This document shows, one piece after another, positions 48,823 to 60,387 of a DNA stretch of 64,000 bases. This DNA is from Sipunculus nudus (Eukaryota > Annelida > Sipuncula > Golfingiida > Sipunculidae). Position 1 is the stretch's first letter. Each line of letters begins with the position of its first letter. The position numbers and the translations under genes are program-made. The DNA lies in the NCBI GenBank assembly GCA_026874595.1, contig CM049317.1, positions 55,402,118-55,466,117 of the forward strand. The letters are read 5' to 3'. The notes beneath the pieces were generated by a model. The model searched no databases. It was not told where the DNA came from and saw nothing but the letters and a program-made list of their open reading frames with translations.

Positions 48823-49299
48823 TGAAATATCGCGTGTGACTAGAGATTCTTCATAAAAAAATCTCATTCTAAGTCAACTCGTTTTTGCGAAATTCCACAG
48901 CTTAGTGATTTTTTAAATTGACGACCTGAAGAAAAGGTATAAGAATAACTGCCAGCTAACCAGAGACAGTACGCAAAACGTTTTCATCGGTATCAGGTGT
49001 AATTCAAAGGAAATCGTTTGGTCCATCTCATGGGATAAAAGGGTTACAAAATCATTGTGAATCACCTGGTCGGAGTAAATACAGACGGAGCTACAGAGCA
49101 GGTGCACGCTTTGTGACGTAGTCTGCTTAACTGAATGTAATCAAGGGGTTTTGAAACAGCTAACCGTTAATTAAAGTCAGATTTTTCAAATCATTGAAAA
49201 CTTACTAATTACACATTTCTTGTTTGTTGATTTCTGTCAGTCTTCAGAGTCTTAAACACATGTATATTTTACGAGATAGTTGTTGGCTTGTTTTCGTAT

Positions 49300-49341
<42 letters not shown>

Positions 49342-51090
49342 ATTATATAAAAAATATATATATATATAATTATATATAATCATATATATTTAAATATGTG
49401 AGGTGTGTTTTACATTTATGAGTTTTCTCGAAGATTTATTGAAAACTAGCAAATTCCTTATGCCGTGTGCATAGGGAAATATAAGCATGACTTAGGCCGC
49501 TTTATGCGGAAAACCTTTCCATGGGCCGTGTTCACTGGGATAATTTCTTATATATGACGGTGCGATATATATTTTGCGAATTGTCGAGTTTCTCGTAATT
49601 TATGGGAATATATGAAAAATTGCCCCTTTAGGTATCATTCCCGACACCTAAAGACGGCACACAGGATTTCTGAATCGTGACCACATGGGAGTTGCGTGAT
49701 AACGTTTGAGTAACCCACCTTCATTTACATTTTTATTGGTGTGTGAACACCCTGCGATGGTGCGAATACAGTATTAATGAAATGGGTATTGAAACAACCA
49801 CCCGATGTTGTTTCACCGACGCGGATCAAAACGCGAAAGGATACGGGTGCAGTGGGAAGAGCGTGACTAGGGAGGCATTTATACTGAGCTTGTAATAACT
49901 TGAGCCATGCGGGGGAATGCACTGCAACGGTCAACCCTCATGTAACATTGATATCTTGGTAAACGGCCGAAAATCTGAACATTAGGTTACGGGTGATGAA
50001 TTAACACAGAAGAAAACATTTGTGCACTCATAAACCAAACTGAAAATCCGTGTCGATGGTAACGAGTCACTTCCTGTATCGCTTACGAGTAGGCTACCGT
50101 GAGAGTAATGCATCCATTCAAGCGGTCAGAAATTCAACAGAATTTTTCTCGCACATGTTAGGTGTTGTTAGATAGCAAACTAAAATGCTAACAGTTGGTT
50201 TGTGTAAAAAATGACGAAAATATTTGCATCCTCATAGAGCCTTAATGTGCAGTCTTCGGTGCATGATGCAAAGACACCCTGACGCTAATACGCTGGTTGT
50301 AGATTAAATGTCAGAGGAACGAAACGGCCCTAGGATTTGGTGGCAGTAAAACGGTATTCGATATCGTGATCAGTCAAAGCGGGGATAATTGTGAACACGG
50401 CTTAAATGTGTGTGTTTGTGTGAAAATGTGAAGTGATCCATATAATTGGCAAAGCGATTCTACCTATTTGATCATGCAGGATGCTGTTGATAATAGTAGA
50501 AAAAGCAGGTGTTGGTAGAGACGTTTAAGATATACAGGCAAAGAAATTCATATTATTTTCAACCAGCTTAATATGCATGTATTTTTTTATCTGCCATGAA
50601 TCTGTCTTCTCAAAATCAGTTAAAGGAAAGCTGGAGCATTTAACGAACCTAACATTTCTCTCCCAGTGTATCCAATGACTGTCTAAAAACAGTAGCCAAA
50701 CACTCCGTAGGGTCTTATTTCAGAATTACAAAGCCAATTTGAAACTTTTGCTCTTTCCATGGAAGCTGAAATAAGACTTTCGGAGGGGAAGTTGTCTTTT
50801 TAAGAAAGGAGGCATGGACTTTGATAACCGAGACGTTGCACTTATTGTATTAAAACCATCTACATTTAAAGATAATCTGATACGCTCGTATTAAAATTAT
50901 AACTTAACAAGACAGGCTTCGATGATGATCAGTCAATGTGTTTTCACGTCATGAAAAAGGCATATGTAGCAGTGGATCAGTTACCGTAAAAATAATCCTG
51001 TTGGAAACTTTATTAGTCACCCAAGGCTTGTGCATTTAAGCCTGGCCGATGGTATAACGATATGTTATAAATTTCCAGATACCTTATTTT
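48823..51090. other. AT-rich intergenic region
   Basis: Contains (TA)n at 49302-49337 followed by degenerate TA-rich palindromic sequence to about 49390. No gene seen. Confidence 0.5.
49302..49337. repeat. (AT)n microsatellite
   Basis: About 36 bp, followed by degenerate AT sequence. Confidence 0.95.
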
Positions 51091-51207
51091 GTAATATTTC
51101 CCTCAATAATATTCCAATTATGCATCTAAATCCATTTTATGTCTATTTTATGTAATATTTCCCTCAATAATATTCCAAGTATGCATCTAAATCCTTTTTA
51201 AGTCTAT
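51091..51207. repeat. 61-bp tandem duplication
   Basis: GTAATATTTCCCTCAATAAT... through ATGCATCTAAATCC.TTTTA.GTCTAT occurs at 51091 and again at 51152 with few differences. Confidence 0.92.
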
Positions 51208-51656
51208 ATCATGTGTAAACATTGAATAATGTAGTGCTGAAAATTGAGCCAAAAATTAATGTTAGGGGAATGAGACGGAACTGGTCTGGCGTGTCTTGGG
51301 GGTTGAGGGGGGTATGGGGGGTGAGAGGGGGGGGGGGGGTTTCCGGAAAATCTTGGGGACATGTCCTTATTTTTTTGGGAGAATTGTTCGGTCGGTACTA
51401 TTTGATTAACCCTTAAAAGCAAAAAAGCGCACTACTCCACATGTTTAAATAATAGGAGAATATGTTTTCCTGAAATACGGTTAAATTCTGACTCGAACGT
51501 CTTTAAGTCCATTTATTAAACCTTGAGAAGAATTATCCGTGTGTACTCGGAATTAAACAATGTATGAGGTTTATGTGGAGATTATGCAGATTATGTGGTT
51601 CTTAGAGAAAAACCAGGACAACATATAATAACAAACTTAAATATTGCAGATTCATG

Positions 51657-51659
<3 letters not shown>

Positions 51660-51705
<46 letters not shown>

Positions 51706-51713
51706 TATATATA
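51660..51713. repeat. (AT)n microsatellite
   Basis: About 42 bp pure, then AAATATATATATAAAT. Confidence 0.95.
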
Positions 51714-51849
51714 AATATTCAAGTAACCCACGACATCGCTGCACCAGTATTACATATCCCGGTGAAGAGCTCTGAAGCTGTTTGCAAAGTAATTTTATGT
51801 CAACATCTTGGCTGAATAGTTTCCGTCGGATATATTCTTCATCGCTTCG

Positions 51850-52045
51850 TCAGGAGTTTATGCTTCCATCCTCGTTTACGTGTGTTTGCATGTGTGTTTG
51901 TTCACAACTCACGCAATCACGAAACCGGAATCTCATGGATCAGGCACATGACCCGCAGTCAGGAATGTCAACAAGGAATATTCACAAATGCACAGTCACG
52001 TATGCAAAAATTAACCTGGGAATACTGACCGAAAAAAGTGAATGG
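51850..52045 (+). repeat. Dispersed GTGTTTGTT-type repeat, copy 3
   Basis: Has GTGTGTTTGTTCACAACTCA, CACGAAACCGGAATCTCATG, GGAATATTCACAAATG and TACGTGTGTTTGCATG-like sequence, in the same order as 2415-2730 (which has GGGAATATTCACAATG). Confidence 0.5.
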
Positions 52046-53059
52046 CGGAGGCTTGTACTCCTTAAAATGCAGATTTAAAGTTAACTTGTATACTTAACTT
52101 TACATTGCCTGTTTACCTTTGTTTAATCTAGTTTACTTTACCATAGAGATACTAAAAGAACATGCTTACACTGAGAAGATCTTTCCTCCTGCGTCTTGAA
52201 ATGAGTATTTGAAAGTCTAGCTGAGCTCCTTTTATTTAAGGCCGTTATCCCTATTTTTTACATCTTGACTGTCTGAGCAACCTAGAACTGCAGTTTGATC
52301 AAAATAAGTGAGACTGCCCCCTTCTTTCTTTCAGATGGACGTTTGCGTTGCGGTAATTTTCCTTTAATCTTCAAACGTGCTTGATGATTCTATTGTTCTT
52401 TGATAGATGAGGGTCCTAAGTGGTAAATCCTGCATCAGTTATTCACAAAGAACGATCCCCTGCTGTTTTCAATAAAAATAACCCTTTCATTAAAAAAAAA
52501 AACAAATCTAAGAACCATACGTGCCCCTTGTTTCCTAACTCCATATTCACTTTGGTATCGGCATCTGAGAACAATGTTACCGAGGCCAAAAAAGCCATAT
52601 ACACGTGGCCCTTATAAAATAAAATGTCTTTGAAGTCACTTCATACTTAAAACCAAAAAGTTTGCAAAATGTTGGTTTAGGGTGATTGATTGAAAGTTTC
52701 GCTTTCATTGTTAAATAAGAAGCTTCTTTATAGCTTGCTGTATACGCTTAAATCAGGCACCTCAGAAATTTCAGGAGACTCTGGAAGAAAATATGAGGTG
52801 AGCTTTAATGAAAATAAAACAGTGATATAGACTGCAGATTTATTTGTTTTCTTGGGAATATCTGCAAAAGTGTTATGAATGTAACTACTGTATGACCACT
52901 TGCATTTCTTAATTTGAATTTAACTGGTTACGTCATTACGAAAGATTATACGAGAGAGGTCTAATGCGGGGAAGTTGTGAGTGGTCACCATTTGAGAGAT
53001 ATAACTCATTACGTCATCAGCGTAATTAATGTACTCGAAAATAGACTATATTATATATA
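52046..53059. other. Intergenic, no gene seen
   Basis: AT-rich sequence without recognisable features. Confidence 0.45.
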
Positions 53060-53250
53060 AGTTGGGCTTTCGTCGATGCGCTGAGCCGCTGATAAATATT
53101 TTGCCGCTCCAAATCGGGTGCACGAATATCTGGCTTAAGGGCTAAGGGGATAAAAAGTTGCTCTGGTAGCAGTCATTGACCATTGCCGACTATCTCAAAC
53201 AAACCAGTCAGTTGTGTTAATACTGGGCTGACAACTCACCCTGGCGATTC
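53060..53250. repeat. Dispersed repeat, partner of 17150-17350
   Basis: Shares GCAGTCATTGACCATTGCCG, AACAAACCAGTCAGTTGTG and ACTG..TGACAACTCACCC with the block at 17150-17350. Class unknown. Confidence 0.45.
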
Positions 53251-53289
53251 ACTTTAATCAAATTACCTAAAATGACACGTTATTGCATC

Positions 53290-53400
53290 TCCCAGGAGGA
53301 TATGGGTAGTCCCGTTCGTGTGTTTGTGTGTGTGTGTTAACAACATAACTCACACAATCACGAACTGAATCTAATGAAATTTTCAGTGGCCAATGACGAA
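53290..53400 (+). repeat. Dispersed GTGTTTGTT-type repeat, copy 4
   Basis: AGGAGGATATGGGTAGTCCC, GTTCGTGTGTTTGTGTGTGT, TAACTCACACAATCACGAAC, ATGAAATTTTCAGTGG: the left part of the element only. Confidence 0.55.
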
Positions 53401-54239
53401 CCACATTATGTCGCCTCTCGTAACCAGCGAAATTAAAATTAAGAAGTACAAGTTGTTATATAGGAGTCGCATTCAGAACATTTTGCAGATGTTTCAAAGA
53501 GAGCAAATAAACCTACAGTCTGTATTACTGTTATATTTCCATCAAAGACATGTAGTGTTCGGTCTGAGGTCGTCATTGTAGGCGTCCAGCGGCGTCGTCT
53601 GTGTCATTTCTTGTGAAAGGGATTACTAAAGAAAATTTATATTGTTTCTACCATTATCTCGATGAGTTCGAAAACCGGTGACCTTGACCTTCAAATCTTA
53701 TTATTAATTTGTTTGATAATATAATAATTCAGATAAAATGATTTAGTTTCACACAATCCTTGAACGTATGTCACAGATATCCTGCCTTAGGGGAGCTGTA
53801 AAAGCCCGTTTGAGCAACAAACATCACAAAATCTGTCAAGATACCATAAAAAGGTCATCACAATACGATGTTATATACATATAACTATGCACACAGTCTG
53901 ACGCGCCTTATTTAGTCCAACATTCTGGTCCGACCACGCATGAGCTGCGTGTCTAACTTTGTGTGTCTGACGACCATAAATGCTTTCTATGGCGCAGAGC
54001 TACATTATAAGCGAGGGGATAAAAGAGAGCTTTGCCTCATCTTGGACTAAAGAGCCCAGGACAGGGAACTTTTATATGTATTCTGTCTGGGGACAGATGT
54101 ACAGACAAAAGCTTTGAAAGTTAACCTTCTTCACGGCAGCAAATGAGGTCATGTTGAACAGGTTATAACTATAAATGTGTCGGAACCAAATACCTAAAAC
54201 TAAAATCATTAGAAGAATGAGAGGACGGACAGAAAAAGG

Positions 54240-54470
54240 TATACATAATAATAAAAAAGAATAATAGTAATGATAATAGTAAGAACAAGAAGAAAAAAAC
54301 AAAGGAGATGATAATGAAGAAGAAGAGAAGAAAATATTTATGCTTATAACTAATAATAATATAATAATAACGACAACAAAATTAATAGTAATGATAATAA
54401 TATTAGTACAAGTTTTATTATTAAAAAATAATAATATTATTAATAAAAGTGAAAATGAAAAAAATAATGA
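54240..54470. repeat. Low-complexity (AAT/GAA)-rich tract
   Basis: Purine-rich AAT, GAA and GATAAT runs. The open frames on both strands here are artefacts of the repeat. Confidence 0.85.
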
Positions 54471-55117
54471 TAAGCCCTTTAATTTGAGTATCCCTTTCCA
54501 CGGGTTTTTTTTATTCTATTGATGTTGCATGTAATAAACGTGAGTTAGACATTAGGAATCTGACTGTTTAAGGGGCACTGAGCCCTCCTTGACATTTGCA
54601 TTGTTTATTATCACCTATAATATAACGCATACACAAATATATGTAAAATGCCGCTTACACAGAACTAAATGCGTGCGTAACTAGAGATAAAAAGTACAGA
54701 AAAATGTCAGAAAATAATTAGAGTCCAAAAGGACCTTAATAAAATCCGTTTAACGGTGCGTTGCTTAATTGATGGTCTTTGGTGCTCACGGAAAAATAAA
54801 AGTGGCGGCATGGCACGGAAAGCGGTCCATAAGGACATTGAAATGTCGACTTTTATCGAGTCGTTCATAGTCCATATGCGTCCCCGACATCCATTACATG
54901 ACCCAAATGACCACAGGTTCACGGTAAGAATAAAGAAATTGGGTTTATCTGCTTAACCGTCTTCCTTGGGAATATGTTAAATCATTATCAGTTTTTTGTT
55001 ACGATCTGAAAAAATGACTGAGTTCATTGAAGGCAGACAGCACTCAGAGATCGCATTACTTGGACGCCATCAATAAGATTCAGAGCAAATTTTGGCGTTT
55101 TCTGCGTAATCGCAGAA

Positions 55118-55162
<45 letters not shown>

Positions 55163-57480
55163 TATATATATAATTTATATAGAAATAGTTGCCACGTTTC
55201 ATTGATTCGATGGTTCAATCACAGGTCAGGTCTGCCCGCCAGAGCTAAGACTCCTCTAATTAAGTTTGAATTTTTCTCAATGGTAGTGAGTTGCAACCAT
55301 TTCGATTGACTTATCTCGCCATAGCAAAGAATCCAAGTATAATGATAATCCAGATTCCATCCAATGTAATTGCATCCAGAACTGGTGATCATCGTTCGTT
55401 TCACTACTCTTATTTTGTAATTGGAAAAGTTAGGTAATTATCCCAACACAAATCATTTCAGTTCGGATTATTAACTATTGATTTTCATCAATATAATTTC
55501 TAACATTTTTAGTTATTTCGCCCTCGATTTTAAGTAAATTAAAAGAACATGCGTCTTTGAAATCCAGTAAATCCAGCGTCAGTAAAGCCAGCCACTTTAT
55601 CCCTAAAAGCAGAGAATATCATCAAATTATAAAATTTAAAATTTAAATTTAAAAATGTCCCACCAGGCTCCTGAAGAGATATAGCAATTAATAGGAGGAT
55701 CTGAGACAAAGAAAAATGGATTTTATAGGAATTTTCAGCAAAAATTATAGAACAAAATATAGGGGTTTTCAATGCACAATCTCGGTTTATACAGTTAAGT
55801 ACCATGATTATCTATTCTCCAAACTGCAGGTAAACAGTATGTTATATTGATACAGATGACTTTACCTGCAATATGTGACTGCAACACTAAAATGTGCAGT
55901 TCGACGAAAAAAAGCTGCAATATTCAATTATAATAGGTATAAACAATTAAAATTACTCGGTAATAATAATTACTAGATGCACCCATGGAAAATCTATGGT
56001 TCTGTGACATAAAAATTAATTCTGCTAGAATTCTCCAGGAAACCCCCTCTATAAAATGTCAACAAAGCATGGCAAATTATGCTATTCAACACAATACAAA
56101 AAGAAATACGTTTGGAAAAAGACGTGAGGTAAATATAGGGTCCACGAATTATGAGTGAGTTTTTTTATGAACACCATGAGTACGACGTCATTATTGCTGG
56201 TGTGATGACAATATAACATAATTAACGATTGCATAAAGAAGCCATCTACTGTAAAACTAATTTGAAGAACTTATATGACTAAGCCATAGTGAAAGTTTAA
56301 GAAAGATACTTTGTATAAATTGAAGCTCAGAGGACTTCACGGAAAATGTTTTTACTTGTTAGTTGAGGGTAATCTTAGAAGCTGTTTCTTAATATACATC
56401 CTATAAGTTTAATTATGTGCTGGTAATATGTATTCAACGTCCCTTGAGACTGCGGATCCTAAAGGGAAATAACGCACATCCCGAAACCCTTGTTAAACCT
56501 TTAAAAAACCTTTAACAAAATTTGTGTTTGAATTATGGTGTAAAGATTTCCCCTTACCAATATGATCGTTGTTCCTTGCTGAATAAAAACCCCACATGTT
56601 TTAAGCAAGTGATTTTAAGACTCGTTCAGTTCTATTGATATCAACAGAATAACGATAAAAAATGATAGCAGGAAATATAGGAGGGTCTAATTTATATCTT
56701 CTAGATGAAACTCTTTTCACCATCAGATTATCTGGTTGGCGCAGTAATTGGATCCATTTTTTTCTTTTGATGGCGTCAAAGATATAATAGGCATAAACGT
56801 AATTTGCTCAAGGAATATTGGCGATAAATCTTTCCACGTAAGTATCAGTATTGATTTTGGTAAGGCTTTACTTATCACGTAAATCTGCTTTCTTTTTTAT
56901 TTGTATGAAATATACCAGTATATAACAAGCTTTAAGTTGTTATAAAGACATTACTGAAACAAAACTAGGTCCGGGTTTTAAATATAACTCTATTTATTGA
57001 TAGCTCGAAAAATTGAATAATGAAGGCAGAGGTTCTCATAGGTACATTTTGTATGATTTTCAATTAATGGCATTATGCAACTTAATTATATAAGACACAG
57101 GGTCTAAATTCTAAGTATATTTTATTCTACAAAATTATTACAAGATTTTGATGATAAGTTAATCCTGAATCGCCTGAAACTGAATCATCAGCAATGTCAC
57201 TACTTATCCCTTAAAATTAAACTTATTCAGAGGTATAATTAATTTGTTTTTGTCCGAAAATTCTCCAATTAACACGACCAGAAGTCAATTACGGATAGCA
57301 ACTGTTAAGAACGGGAGTGGCGATTTTAGATTAACCTCTTAAAAAAAACTGATTGTAAGAAGAGAAAATAATTTGTATATCTTATGTTTGCATGTAGCGT
57401 CGTTCACTTTGGTGAAGTGTTTGAGTCAATATAGATGTAATTAACAATATAAAAGCAATTGGTAGTTAAAAGCATTAGAA
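54471..57480. other. AT-rich intergenic region
   Basis: Contains (TA)n at 55122-55172. No gene is supported. Minus-strand AATAAA at 57121-57126 lies about 355 nt past the heptad-repeat frame and could be its poly(A) signal. Confidence 0.45.
55122..55172. repeat. (TA)n microsatellite
   Basis: About 38 bp pure, then TTAATATATATATAA. Confidence 0.95.
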
Positions 57481-58290
57481 TTACTCGTCCTCATCCGGTT
57501 TACTCCTGTCCCCACCTGGCTTACTCCTGTCCTCATCTGGTTTACTCCTATCCTCATCCGGTTTACTCCTGTCCCGATCTGGCTTACTCCTGTCCTCATC
57601 CGGTTTACTCCTGTCCCCATCTGGCTTACTCCTGTCCTCATTCGGTTTACTCCTGTCCCGATCTGGCTCATTCCTGTCCTCATCTGGCTTACTCCTGTCC
57701 CCATCTGGCTTACTCCTGTCCCCATCTGGCTTACTCCTGTCATCATCCGGTTCATTCCTGTCCCCATCTGGCTTACTCCTGTCCCCATCTGGTTTACTCC
57801 TGTCCTCATCCGGTTTACTCCTGTCCCCATCTGGCTTACTCCTGTCCTCATTCGGTTTACTCCTGTCCCGATCTGGCTCATTCCTGTCCTCATCTGGCTT
57901 ACTCCTGTCCCCATCTGGCTTACTCCTGTCCCCATCTGGCTTACTCCTGTCATCATCCGGTTCATTCCTGTCCCCATCTGGCTTACTCCTGTCCCCATCT
58001 GGTTTACTCCTGTCCTCATCCGGTTTACCCCTGTCCCCATCCGGCTTACTTCTGTCCCCATCTGGCTTACTCCTGTCCTCATCTGGCTTACTCCTGTCCT
58101 CATCTGGCTTACTCCTGTCCTCATCCGGTTTACTCCTGACCCCATCTGGCTTACTCCTGTCCTCATTCGGTTTACTCCTGTCCCCATCTGGCTTACTCCT
58201 GTTTATACCCAGCTTACTTTTCTCCTCTGCGGGCTTACTTTTGATCTCATCCGGCCTACTCTTGTTACAGAGTCCCGTAATTACTTTGTG
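57481..58290 (-). CDS. Candidate exon: charged heptad-repeat protein RSKPD(G/E)D, partial
   Basis: A minus-strand frame free of stops for 269 codons, from after a stop at 58291-58293 to TAA at 57481-57483. It reads as about 37 heptads R-S-K-P-D-(G/E)-D with a few variants (RNEPDRD, RNEPDDD, RSKPNED) and ends DEDE. It has no Met, so it would be an internal-to-terminal exon reached by splicing; AG acceptors such as TAACACAAAG near 58283 are only weak. Three things favour this frame over the others. The two commonest variable sites (AAG/AAA and CCA/CCG) are silent in it, though Gly/Glu is not. The diverged units at the 58.2 kb edge keep its pattern (KSRPDEI, KSKPAEE, KSKLGIN). It is open across the whole array, whereas the plus-strand frame is broken by a TGT-to-TGA change at 58138. 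It may still be a non-coding minisatellite: five of six frames are open over long parts. A product, if any, would be a disordered, highly charged protein of unknown role. Confidence 0.35.
   Translation of the reverse strand, partial: HKVITGLCNKSRPDEIKSKPAEEKSKLGINRSKPDGDRSKPNEDRSKPDGVRSKPDEDRSKPDEDRSKPDEDRSKPDGDRSKPDGDRGKPDEDRSKPDGDRSKPDGDRNEPDDDRSKPDGDRSKPDGDRSKPDEDRNEPDRDRSKPNEDRSKPDGDRSKPDEDRSKPDGDRSKPDGDRNEPDDDRSKPDGDRSKPDGDRSKPDEDRNEPDRDRSKPNEDRSKPDGDRSKPDEDRSKPDRDRSKPDEDRSKPDEDRSKPGGDRSKPDEDE
57484..58275. repeat. 21-bp minisatellite with 210-bp higher-order repeat
   Basis: Plus-strand unit about TCC(C/T)CATC(T/C)GG(C/T)TTACTCCTG, about 37 copies with no change of phase. Ten consecutive units (210 bp) are repeated as a block: TTCGGTTTACTCCTGTCCCG occurs at 57641 and again at 57851, with the variants between them in the same order. 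The units at the right edge (58200-58275) are more diverged. Confidence 0.97.
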
Positions 58291-58293
58291 TTA

Positions 58294-59396
58294 AGGCGCC
58301 AGGTAGTGAACGGTCCTCACGCCGCGGTTGTACACCAGGACACAATTTTGCCTGGTTCTTGTCCATATGCCAGAATGGGTGTTAGCTGACCAATGGGTGT
58401 TGCATGTTTAAAGTTTTGGCTGGATGCAAAATACAATAAAACGCTCTCATTACAAATTCTTCGTCTGTGCCCACTCTGTTGTTCGGACCCAGAGAACCTT
58501 GCTTAACAAAGCAGCGTGAGGAGCGTGCATATATTGAAATCATATCGCCTTTGAGTGTACACTGATGCTGTGCCAGTTATACAAACTTTCATTGGTTGTG
58601 TACGTTATTATGCGTCATTCCTTCATTTACGCCGCTGCAGCAAGAAGGGTGTCATTTTTTATAAATAAAGGAGATAGGTTTTAAATGTTGTCCAGGCTTA
58701 GTGTATTAAATCGTGAGCTACTACAGAAATAATTCAGAACCAACATAAGAAGATTAAGTAAGCTCTATGACACTGGAAAAAGTGCACAAACACGCATGCG
58801 CAAAAAAGAAAGCTTGATTTCTTCAATAATATTCCATTCAGGAATCAGATAATTTGACGGGGAAGTATGAATGTCTTGAAAGTTAAATTTCACCATTAGC
58901 TGGTGCAAATCACGGTACCGTTATTAAATTTATTATTTATGTCGCCCTTCCACTCTCCAGGAAAATGGACAATATGGTTAAGGAGGTTTGTTACCATCTT
59001 TTAGCAAGGTATTAATTCAGACTCTTAATCTGAAATCACAAGCACATAAAACACCAGGAAGCCCTAAACTATTCTAATTTTCTCCCTTGTTACTATTAAT
59101 GATTCCAGTTTTTTTCGTTTGTTTCTTCGTTCATAGCTCTGATAGGGAAGTGGCCTTTTTCAAGCATCAATCTATATCATCTGTCAGGGCTCTCACGACA
59201 GAGAACCATCACAATAAGATAGCATTATCAGCTTACAACTTTCCTGTTTTATTCTTGAGTGTTTTAGTAATAATTCACGACAACAATACACAACCGTCTG
59301 CCGCCTCTTAATTGCGCTGCTCGTGTTTCTCTTAGAGGTGTTCTTGTTTCACGCCAGTTTTTTTTTTTGTTTTTTTAACGACGGTGTAGCGATTAC
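58294..59396. other. Intergenic, no gene seen
   Basis: Mixed-composition sequence just upstream (minus-strand sense) of the heptad frame. No convincing upstream exon could be identified by eye. Confidence 0.4.
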
Positions 59397-59827
59397 GGAT
59401 TACCCCCGGTTTAGATAACCCCCCCCCCCCCCCCAAGTAACTTGAAATCGATTTCAGATTACCCCCTACGATTTGATAATACATACTCATAACCGCTCTT
59501 TCTGTAGGTTTATTTGCTATAATTCTTATAATTGTATTTCTTGTGGATTTCTCAAATAACAGGCAGAATCATTTTTTATCTTGTGGTTGCAGCTAACGTA
59601 TGTTGCGCTTTGGTGATGGGTGTGAATTTTATACAAATATAATTAACAATATAATTAATGGTCTGCGACAATTTATTTTCAAAGAGTTATTCCATCTTTT
59701 AAATATCGTATCTGTCACGTGGTTTATTGAGTTACAAGAAATTACTTTCAGGCATCCCCGATTGTAATCTGGAATCGATTTCAAATTACCGGCGGGGGGG
59801 GGGGGGGTTACCTGATATGGGGTAACC
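59397..59827. mobile_element. TTACCCC-type MITE, 431 bp, with long inverted ends
   Basis: Left: GGATTACCCCCGGTTTAGAT, poly-C, then TTGAAATCGATTTCAGATTA. The right end read in reverse is GGTTACCCCATATCAGGTAA, poly-C, CCGGTAATTTGAAATCGATT, CCAGATTAC. The inverted arms are about 65-70 bp with poly-C at the same place in both. The middle is AT-rich and non-coding. Fragments of the family are at 24985-25145 and 63220-63330. Confidence 0.75.
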
Positions 59828-60356
59828 TGACGTCTTTACACTAGTTTTAATTCAGTGCTGGGTCCTTTATGGATCATAATTTATCACGACAGGAAAGTTG
59901 GAGAATCGTATCAGGAGTTCCCATGTAAAACAATGGTTATAAAATGTTTAAATCTGGGAAACATCACGCAATCACAATCCACTCTCAAAATCTAAAGCTT
60001 GCACGGATTAAACATTGATTTAATAGTGTGTTTTATATCTTAATCAGACTATCGGATAATAAACCCAGTAAAACATACTAGGTGCAGGATGCTATATGTC
60101 ATACGCAGATTATAGTGTGCCAGTGCTCGGTATCGCCTGCAAATTTCGTACTGCAATTTATTGCAATATATGCCTGTGTATTACGATGTATTGATACTTT
60201 CATTGTATCAATTTACAGGGAAAAAAATGTTTTTTCTTCTGGTTAAATATTATTATATAATAATTACATGATGTTTTTAATTCATTATTATGTCAAGTAT
60301 AATGACATCGTAAGAGTATATATACATAATATACATCTATAATATATATTTATATA

Positions 60357-60387
<31 letters not shown>

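Noticed and set aside
57459-58139. 226-residue plus-strand frame of PHLAYSC heptads
   Set aside because: Open only because a 21-bp period propagates one frame. A TGT-to-TGA change ends it inside the array, and common differences are non-silent in it.
57441-58187. 248-residue ATG-started frame of MGTGVSQ/MRTGVNR heptads
   Set aside because: It overlaps the RSKPD frame on the same strand. All common unit differences are amino-acid changes in it, and it is closed by a stop where the edge units diverge.
57484-58275. Possible CRISPR array (short direct repeats)
   Set aside because: 21-bp head-to-tail units without spacers in a eukaryotic context: a minisatellite.
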